In this document: positions 1 through 5,655 of the stretch, piece after piece
How positions within the stretch are numbered: the first letter of the stretch is position 1
Layout of the letters: each line of letters starts with the position of its first letter
Origin: Alphaproteobacteria bacterium
Lineage (GTDB): Bacteria; Pseudomonadota; Alphaproteobacteria; GCA-2731375
DNA: 5,655 bases
Reading direction: 5' to 3'
NCBI GenBank assembly: GCA_028281075.1
Contig: JANQKO010000461.1
Coordinates: 1 to 5,655, forward strand
Made by a program: the position numbers and the translations under genes
Notes under the pieces: model-generated
What the model was told of the DNA's origin: nothing
Seen by the model: the letters and a program-made list of their open reading frames with translations, nothing else
Databases searched by the model: none

Positions 1-569
1 TGCACGCCGTCGCCCATATCGAGCTCAACGCCATCGACCTGGCCTGGGACCTGCTGGCCCGGTTCGCCGGCGACGGCCTGCCGCCGGCCTTCGTCGACGA
101 CTGGGTCGCGGTCGGCGACGACGAGGCCCGGCATTTCGGCCTGGTCGCCGACCGCCTGTCGGCGCTCGGCGCCGCCTATGGCGACCTGCCGGCCCATGAC
201 GGGCTCTGGCGGGCCGCCACCGCCACGGCCGGCGATCTCGCCGCCCGCCTGGCCGTCGTCCCGATGGTATTGGAGGCGCGCGGGCTCGACGTCACGCCGG
301 CGATGATCGAGCGGCTGCGGAACGCCGGCGACGGCGACAGCGCCGATATCCTCGGCCTCATCTACCGCGAGGAAATCGGCCACGTGGCGGCCGGCCGGCG
401 CTGGTTCGAATGGGTCTGCGCGGGCCGGAATCTGGCCCCGGAAGCGACCTGGAAAGAATTGGTTAACCAATATGTTGCTAACAGTCTGAAACCACCCTTT
501 AACCATGCCGCCCGCGGCATGGCCGGAATGTCACGCAATTATTACGAGAATTTTCGGCGATCCGAGTGA
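1..569 (+). CDS. DUF455 ferritin-like protein, 3' part (5' end outside window)
   Basis: The reading frame is open from base 3 to the TGA at 567-569, giving about 188 C-terminal residues. The true start lies left of the window; the ATG at 264 is internal. The fragment is all-helical in character and carries the repeated E...ExxH pattern of di-iron ferritin-like four-helix bundles: Glu at 21-23, ExxH (EARH) at 123-134, a third-helix Glu at 273-275 (VLEARG), and ExxH (EIGH) at 372-383. The Glu-to-ExxH spacing is nearly equal in both halves (34 and 33 codons). This pattern, with the VLEARGLDVTP and LKPPFN motifs, matches the DUF455/COG2833 family, whose biochemical role is not established; metal binding is inferred from the residues. 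There is no signal peptide or membrane segment in the visible part, so it is probably cytoplasmic. Codon use turns abruptly AT-rich near 453-506, unlike the rest of the gene. The next gene is 119 bp downstream on the same strand. Confidence 0.85.
   Translation, partial: HAVAHIELNAIDLAWDLLARFAGDGLPPAFVDDWVAVGDDEARHFGLVADRLSALGAAYGDLPAHDGLWRAATATAGDLAARLAVVPMVLEARGLDVTPAMIERLRNAGDGDSADILGLIYREEIGHVAAGRRWFEWVCAGRNLAPEATWKELVNQYVANSLKPPFNHAARGMAGMSRNYYENFRRSE
458..471. repeat. Perfect 14-bp AT-rich palindrome inside the DUF455 gene
   Basis: ATTGGTTAACCAAT is identical to its own reverse complement. It sits in the coding sequence (E-L-V-N-Q-Y) within an 18-codon stretch (453-506) that is about 35% GC overall and about 33% GC at third positions, in an otherwise very GC-rich gene. 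It could be an operator for a regulator of the downstream operon. A chance result of unusual codons is also possible. The palindrome is read directly; a binding function is speculation. Confidence 0.5.
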
Positions 570-576
570 CACACAA

Positions 577-606
577 TTGCCACCGCCAATTCAGGAATCA
601 TTTATT
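577..606 (+). promoter_or_regulatory. Candidate sigma70-type promoter for the M23-bactofilin pair
   Basis: In the spacer after the DUF455 stop, TTGCCA (577-582, five of six matches to TTGACA) is followed after 17-18 nt by an AT-rich -10 region (ATTTAT at 600-605, or TTTATT at 601-606, four of six matches). A GANTC site (GAATC, 595-599) falls in the spacer just before the -10, and a second (GAGTC) is at 620-624. The rest of the 570-688 gap holds a GGAGGA tract at 648-653 and nothing else gene-like. The position suits a promoter for the gene at 689, but the -10 match is weak. Confidence 0.3.
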
Positions 607-688
607 GCAATCGCCGTATGAGTCCGTTTGAGTAAGCGGCACGCGCCGGAGGAACGGGGCATTCATCAGCGAACGCGGGGGGCTATCC

Positions 689-2227
689 GTGACTGATCCA
701 CGCCGCGCCTGGTCACGATCAGGCGCCGCCGCCGCGCACGTCATACGTGTATCACACCACTGGGCCGACCGCCTGTTTCCGCCCCGGCAGATCTTCCTGC
801 GCACCCATGGCGAGGTGCGTTTCGTCGAGGTGTCGCAGCGGCAGCAGATCGCGCTGGCCGGCGGCTTGGCGCTGGCCCTCGTCTGGCTGCTCGCCTCGTC
901 CGCGCTCGTGCTGTGGAACGGCGCCGTCATCGCCGACCAGAACCAGCGGCTGAAGGCGATGACGACGGCCTATGACCGGCTGACCGCCGACATGCGCGAC
1001 AACCAGGCGCAACTGTTCGCCACCACCGAGATGCTGGCGGGCAAGCAGCAGGATCTGCGCGCCCTGATGTCGCAGCGCCTAGCGTTGAAGAAGGCCCTGT
1101 CCGATGTGTCGACGGCGCTGGCCGAAACCTCGCGGGCACGCGACGACGCGCTCGGCGGGCAGGCCGAGCTGCGGGCCGAGTTGAACGACCTCGAGCGCCG
1201 CCTGCGGCACGCCCTCGGCGAACGCGGCGCGCTGGCGCGGTCGCTCGCGGCGACCGAGAATTCGCCGCACAATTCCCTGCACGCCGTCGACCGGTCCTGG
1301 CACAGCGGCCTGGCGCTGGCGGCGCAGGTCAAACACCTGCAACGGCTGCTGACCGGCCTGGAGGACCGCAAGGCGGCGCTGGAACGGTCGCTGGCCAGCA
1401 CCGAGCTGATCGTCGATGTGATCGCCCGCGAACGCGACGCGGCCCGCGACGACCACGACACCATGCGGCGGCGGATCGTCGAGCTGGAAGGCCGGCTGGG
1501 CGGCCTGCGCCGCTCGCAGATCGCGCTGGTCGCGCGCATCGCCGAGCAGACCGACACCAACATCGACGGCCTTGAATCCGTCATCCGCACGACGGGCCTG
1601 GACATCGACATCGTCTTGCGGCGCGTGACGCGGGCCGGCGTCGGCGGCCCGCTGGTCGAGCCGCCCGACCTGATGCGTGATGGCGGCGAGTTCGGCGGGC
1701 TGGCGGCGACGCCCGGGCCGGGCCGCGACGGCGGCTTCTCCGGCCGGCTGGCGCGCCTGGAAGGCCGGCTCGAACGCTGGTCGACGCTGAACCACGTGCT
1801 GGGCCAGCTTCCGCTGACCACCCCGGTCGATCATTTCCATGTCTCCAGCCGGTTCGGCAAGCGCCGCGATCCGTTCACCCGACGCTGGGCAATGCACGAG
1901 GGCATCGATCTTGCCGGCCCGCCGCGGGCGCCGGTCTACAGCACGGCGCCGGGCCGGGTGACGTTCGTCGGCTGGAAGGGATCGTTCGGCCGCCTGGTCG
2001 AGATCCGGCACGGCAACGGCGTCACCACGCGATACGGGCATCTCAGGAAGATTCTTGTTAAAAAGGGGCAGCAGGTAGCGTTTCGGGAGAAGATCGGGCT
2101 CATGGGCACCTCGGGCCGCAGTACCGGCACACATGTTCACTACGAAATACGTTACGATGGGGCGCCCCTCGATCCGGCGAAATTCATCAAGGCGGGAAGA
2201 TATGTTTTCAAAGACGGAAAAGACTGA
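689..2227 (+). CDS. Membrane-anchored M23 (LytM-type) peptidoglycan endopeptidase, bactofilin partner
   Basis: The protein has 512 residues. A basic cytoplasmic N-terminus (about 1-52) is followed by one transmembrane helix (about 54-78, AGGLALALVWLLASSALVLW), then a long heptad-rich coiled coil (about 80-310, Arg/Glu/Leu/Ala rich), a Gly/Pro-rich linker (about 325-350), and a C-terminal M23 domain (about 385-505). Zinc ligands are intact: HxxxD (HEGID, H403 and D407), conserved YGHL (H451) and HxH (HVH, H482 and H484). It should therefore be an active zinc endopeptidase cutting peptidoglycan crosslinks in the periplasm. The layout resembles the LmdC/Csd1-like M23 enzymes encoded beside bactofilins, and a bactofilin gene overlaps its 3' end by 26 nt. 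The start is the GTG at 689: the frame is closed by TGA at 629-631, and no ATG, GTG or TTG lies between. The local ribosome site is poor (G-run at 677-682). Codons near 2045-2085 are unusually AT-rich. The family call is firm; the cellular role is inferred from context. Confidence 0.92.
   Translation: MTDPRRAWSRSGAAAAHVIRVSHHWADRLFPPRQIFLRTHGEVRFVEVSQRQQIALAGGLALALVWLLASSALVLWNGAVIADQNQRLKAMTTAYDRLTADMRDNQAQLFATTEMLAGKQQDLRALMSQRLALKKALSDVSTALAETSRARDDALGGQAELRAELNDLERRLRHALGERGALARSLAATENSPHNSLHAVDRSWHSGLALAAQVKHLQRLLTGLEDRKAALERSLASTELIVDVIARERDAARDDHDTMRRRIVELEGRLGGLRRSQIALVARIAEQTDTNIDGLESVIRTTGLDIDIVLRRVTRAGVGGPLVEPPDLMRDGGEFGGLAATPGPGRDGGFSGRLARLEGRLERWSTLNHVLGQLPLTTPVDHFHVSSRFGKRRDPFTRRWAMHEGIDLAGPPRAPVYSTAPGRVTFVGWKGSFGRLVEIRHGNGVTTRYGHLRKILVKKGQQVAFREKIGLMGTSGRSTGTHVHYEIRYDGAPLDPAKFIKAGRYVFKDGKD
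2191..2199 (+). promoter_or_regulatory. Ribosome binding site deciding the bactofilin start
   Basis: GGCGGGAAG lies just before the ATG at 2202, inside the last codons of the M23 gene. It supports 2202 over the in-frame upstream ATG at 2133. Placement within the upstream coding sequence suggests translational coupling. Confidence 0.5.
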
Positions 2228-2729
2228 CAAGCAAGCCGCGGCGCCGGCGCCGCAGCCGGCGCAGAGCCAGGCCCAGCAGCCGAAACCGAGCGCCCAGCCG
2301 CGCACCGGGAACGGCGCCGCGCCACCGTCGCTGATCAGCAGCAACCTCCAGGTCGTCGGCAATCTGAAGACCGAAGGCGAGATTCAGATCGACGGCGTGA
2401 TCGACGGCGACGTCGCCTGCGGCAAGCTGATGATCGGCGAGCGGGCCACCGTCAACGGCGAGGTCGTCGCCGACAATGTCGAGGTCCGCGGCACGGTCGA
2501 GGGACGCATCCGGGCCAAGACGGTCCTGCTGGCGAAGACGGCCCGCGTCACCGGCGACATCTGGCATGACAGCCTGTCGATCGAGGCCGGCGCCTATCTC
2601 GACGGCCATTGCAAGCGCAACGACTCGGTTTCGGCGGCCCAGCCCGCGGCCGGCGCGGCGCGGCCCGATGCCGCCGCCGCGGCCGGCAACCGCGAGGCCG
2701 CGAAGGCCACGGCCACCGCCGGCCACTGA
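2202..2729 (+). CDS. Bactofilin (polymerising cytoskeletal scaffold)
   Basis: The protein has 175 residues from the ATG at 2202. It has three parts: a charged then Pro/Gln/Ala-rich disordered N-terminus (1-42), a bactofilin (DUF583) right-handed beta-helix core (about 43-140), and an Ala-rich disordered tail. The core shows the family pattern clearly: NLKTEGEIQIDGVIDGDV, then IGERATVNGEV, VRGTVEGRIRAKTV, TARVTGDIWHDSLSIEAGA. Bactofilins form nucleotide-independent filaments on the inner membrane. The first residues, MFSKTEK, resemble the MFSKQAKS-type membrane-targeting peptide of Caulobacter BacA. That match, and the ribosome site at 2191-2199, are why this start is preferred to the ATG at 2133, which would add 23 residues encoded inside the M23 catalytic region. 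The 26-nt overlap with the M23 gene indicates co-transcription and probably coupled translation. The likely role is to localise or regulate that endopeptidase during cell-shape determination; this is inference. It would be called bacA or ccmA by analogy, but orthology cannot be shown here. Confidence 0.92.
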   Translation: MFSKTEKTDKQAAAPAPQPAQSQAQQPKPSAQPRTGNGAAPPSLISSNLQVVGNLKTEGEIQIDGVIDGDVACGKLMIGERATVNGEVVADNVEVRGTVEGRIRAKTVLLAKTARVTGDIWHDSLSIEAGAYLDGHCKRNDSVSAAQPAAGAARPDAAAAAGNREAAKATATAGH

Positions 2730-2750
2730 CCGTCCCGGCGCCGGCGCGGA

Positions 2751-3882
2751 TCAGGCCCCGGACTCGGCGGCCGGATCGTCGCCGCCGCTCAGGCGCGAGG
2801 CCAGCGAGGCTTCGAGGAAGACGTCGAGGTCGCCGTCCAGCACGCGCTGGGCGTCGCCCCGCTCGACCTGCGTGCGCAGGTCCTTGACCATCTGGTAGGG
2901 GTGCAGCACGTAGGACCGGATCTGGTGCCCCCAGCCGATGTCGGTCTTCTGGGCCTCGATCTCCTGCTTCTCCGCCTCGCGCTTCTGCAGCTCGTCCTCG
3001 TAGAGCCGGGCCCGCAGCATCTTCATCGCCGTGGCCCGGTTCTTGTGCTGCGACCGTTCCTTCTGGCATTGCACGACGATGCCGGTCGGTTCGTGCGTGA
3101 TGCGCACGGCGCTGTCGGTCCGGTTCACGTGCTGGCCGCCGGCGCCGGACGCGCGATAGGTATCGACGCGCAGGTCCTTTTCCTGGATCTCGATCTCGAT
3201 ATCGTCCTCGACCTCCGGATAGACCCAGACGCTGGCGAAGCTGGTATGCCGGCGGGCGGCCGAGTCGAAGGGTGAAATCCGCACCAGCCGGTGCACCCCG
3301 CTCTCGGTCTTCAGCCAGCCATAGGCGTTCTCGCCGCTGATCTGCAGCGTCGCCGATTTCAGCCCGGCCTCCTCGCCCGGGCTCTCCTCGATCAGGCCGA
3401 TCTTCAGGCCCCGCTGCTCGGCCCAGCGGCTGTACATGCGCAGCAGCATCTCGGCCCAGTCCTGGGATTCGGTGCCGCCGGCGCCGGCATGGATCTCCAG
3501 ATAGCAGTCGTTGCCGTCGGCCTCGCCGCTCAGCAGGCTTTCGAGCTGCCGCTTGGCCGCCAGCGCCTGCACGGCGGAAAGCTGCGCCTCGGCCTCGGCG
3601 ACCACGTCGGCGTCGCCCTCGGCCTCGCCCAGCTCGATCAGGCCGACCGCGTCCTCGAACTCCGACTCCAGCGCCTTGTAGGCCGCGATCGCCCCTTCCA
3701 GCCGGGTGCGCTCGCGCATCAGGCCCTGCGCGCGTTCCTGGTCGTTCCAGAGATCGGGGTCTTCGATCAGGCTGTTCAGCTCGTCCAGCCGTTTGCGGGC
3801 GACATCCCAGTCAAAGATGCCTCCTCAGGAGAACCAGCGACTGCCGGATCTCCTCGGCGACGGCCTGCATCTCTGCACGCAT
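2751..3882 (-). CDS. prfB: Peptide chain release factor 2 (RF2), made by +1 programmed frameshift
   Basis: RF2 recognises UGA and UAA stop codons and triggers peptide release on the ribosome. The zero frame starts at ATG 3882-3880, preceded by GAGG (3891-3888) at 5-nt spacing. It encodes 23 codons ending RRHL and reaches TGA at 3813-3811. A +1 shift at CTT-T then continues with DWDVARKRLDELN to the stop at 2753-2751. The CDS is therefore complement(join(2751..3812,3814..3882)), 376 residues, close to the E. coli protein (365). Anticodon-like SPF is at residues 203-205 (ISPFDSAARRHTSF) and the catalytic GGQ at 248-250 (SGAGGQHVNRTDSAVRI). The post-shift sequence, including DPDLWND..RAQ, aligns in type with E. 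coli RF2. The ATG at 3719 is internal (residue 55). It converges on the bactofilin gene, 21 bp away, with no recognisable terminator between. It lies downstream of the PBP1A gene on the same strand across a 109-bp gap. Confidence 0.95.
3810..3825 (-). promoter_or_regulatory. RF2 programmed +1 frameshift site
   Basis: Read on the minus strand the site is AGGAGGCATCTTTGAC. An internal Shine-Dalgarno (AGGAGG, 3825-3820) sits three bases before the slippery CTT (3816-3814), followed by TGA (3813-3811) and C. The E. coli site (AGGGGG-TAT-CTT-TGA-C) has the same spacing. When RF2 is scarce, slow termination at UGA lets the ribosome slip +1 and finish RF2, giving autoregulation. Here the internal Shine-Dalgarno is the full consensus. 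Bases just upstream (CTCCTGAGGAG) form a short imperfect hairpin over part of it. Confidence 0.95.
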
Positions 3883-3905
3883 GGCAACCTCATCATCCGT
3901 AACGC

Positions 3906-3931
3906 GGCGCCGGGACGGCCGTCCCGGCGCC
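3906..3931. repeat. Perfect 26-nt GC-rich palindrome in the PBP1A-prfB gap
   Basis: The left half GGCGCCGGGACGG is followed directly by its exact reverse complement. As RNA it would form an 11-bp stem with a GGCC tetraloop on either strand. On the minus strand it lies between the PBP1A stop and the prfB start, 23 nt before the prfB ATG. No U-tract follows in either direction, so it is not a canonical intrinsic terminator. It may be a terminator-like or attenuating hairpin, an RNA-stability element, or an operator. The symmetry is certain; the role is not. Confidence 0.8.
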
Positions 3932-3933
3932 AA

Positions 3934-3980
3934 ACGGCCGGCCATATAGCACAAATTGTCGCCCGGTGTGAGCCGGCCGT
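3934..3980. repeat. 9-bp inverted repeat flanking the candidate prfB promoter
   Basis: ACGGCCGGC (3934-3942) and GCCGGCCGT (3972-3980) are exact reverse complements separated by 29 bp that include the AT-rich -10-like element. Both arms are themselves GC-palindromic in part, so chance in GC-rich DNA is a real alternative. Confidence 0.35.
3943..3972 (-). promoter_or_regulatory. Candidate extended -10 promoter for prfB
   Basis: On the minus strand TGC-TATATG gives an extended -10 (hexamer at 3948-3943), with CTCACA (3972-3967, four of six matches to TTGACA) 18 nt upstream. It sits in the only AT-rich island of the 109-bp gap between PBP1A and prfB. Transcription from it would begin around 3936-3935, placing the 26-nt palindrome at the start of the prfB leader. 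prfB may instead, or also, be read through from the PBP1A gene. Confidence 0.3.
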
Positions 3981-3991
3981 GCGGCGCGGCG

Positions 3992-5655
<1,664 letters not shown>

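Noticed and set aside
503..522. 8-bp stem with CCCG loop (CCATGCCG / CGGCATGG) near the DUF455 stop
   Set aside because: It lies in coding sequence and has no U-tract. The codons (H-A-A-R-G-M-A) explain it.
618..635. Five-codon ORF (MSPFE) in the gap before the M23 gene
   Set aside because: No ribosome site and too short to distinguish from chance.
2133..2201. Upstream ATG giving a 198-residue bactofilin
   Set aside because: The extra 23 residues are encoded by the M23 catalytic region in another frame, and they would displace the MFSK N-terminal motif. The ATG at 2202 has a better ribosome site.
1079..2362. Long minus-strand ORF (427 codons) opposite the M23 gene
   Set aside because: High-GC shadow frame. 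The composition is low-complexity Arg/Ala/Gly/Pro, no family is recognisable, and the plus strand holds a clear M23 peptidase with intact motifs.
2730..2750. GC palindromes in the bactofilin-prfB gap as a bidirectional terminator
   Set aside because: The overlapping 10-bp palindromes (CCGGCGCCGG at 2735-2744, GCGCCGGCGC at 2738-2747) leave no loop and there is no U-tract on either side.
2751..3719. prfB starting at ATG 3719 (322 residues)
   Set aside because: This would lose the conserved N-terminal domain. The frameshift site and upstream RF2-like residues are plainly present.
2901..3902. Plus-strand ORFs opposite prfB (2901-3275, 3291-3902)
   Set aside because: Leu/Ala/Gly/Val-rich translations of the antisense of prfB, with no recognisable domains.

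Overview
The window is high-GC DNA with strong third-position G/C bias, typical of an alphaproteobacterium. Gene content and order suggest a Rhodospirillales-like lineage, but that is inference. No mobile element, CRISPR array, rRNA or tRNA gene was seen. All five genes fit a core-chromosome region.

Layout, left to right. (1) The 3' part of a DUF455 ferritin-like gene (+) runs in from the left edge and ends at 569. Its last third holds a sharp low-GC codon patch with a 14-bp palindrome. (2) A 119-bp spacer (570-688) carries a candidate promoter and two GANTC sites. (3) A membrane-anchored M23 (LytM-type) peptidoglycan endopeptidase gene (689-2227, +) overlaps by 26 nt with (4) a bactofilin gene (2202-2729, +). 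(5) Only 21 bp further on, and convergent with it, lies prfB (2751-3882, -), encoding release factor 2. It is read through an in-frame TGA by the classic +1 programmed frameshift. (6) A 109-bp spacer (3883-3991) holds a perfect 26-nt palindrome and a candidate extended -10 promoter for prfB. (7) The 3' two-thirds of a class A penicillin-binding protein gene (PBP1A, 3992-5655, -) runs off the right edge.

How the genes work together: the M23 peptidase and bactofilin form a tight pair. The likely picture is a membrane-bound bactofilin scaffold that positions or regulates a peptidoglycan-cleaving endopeptidase, as described for M23/bactofilin modules in stalked and budding alphaproteobacteria and in Helicobacter Csd1/CcmA. 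On the opposite strand, PBP1A polymerises and crosslinks the same wall, and the PBP1A-prfB order is common in alphaproteobacteria. The window therefore combines wall synthesis, wall cleavage with its scaffold, and a translation factor. The DUF455 protein has no established function.

No wholly new system is visible. The points most worth a second look are the bactofilin N-terminus (MFSK-type membrane-targeting motif, which also fixes the start), the frameshift site, the low-GC palindrome patch, and the palindromic prfB leader.
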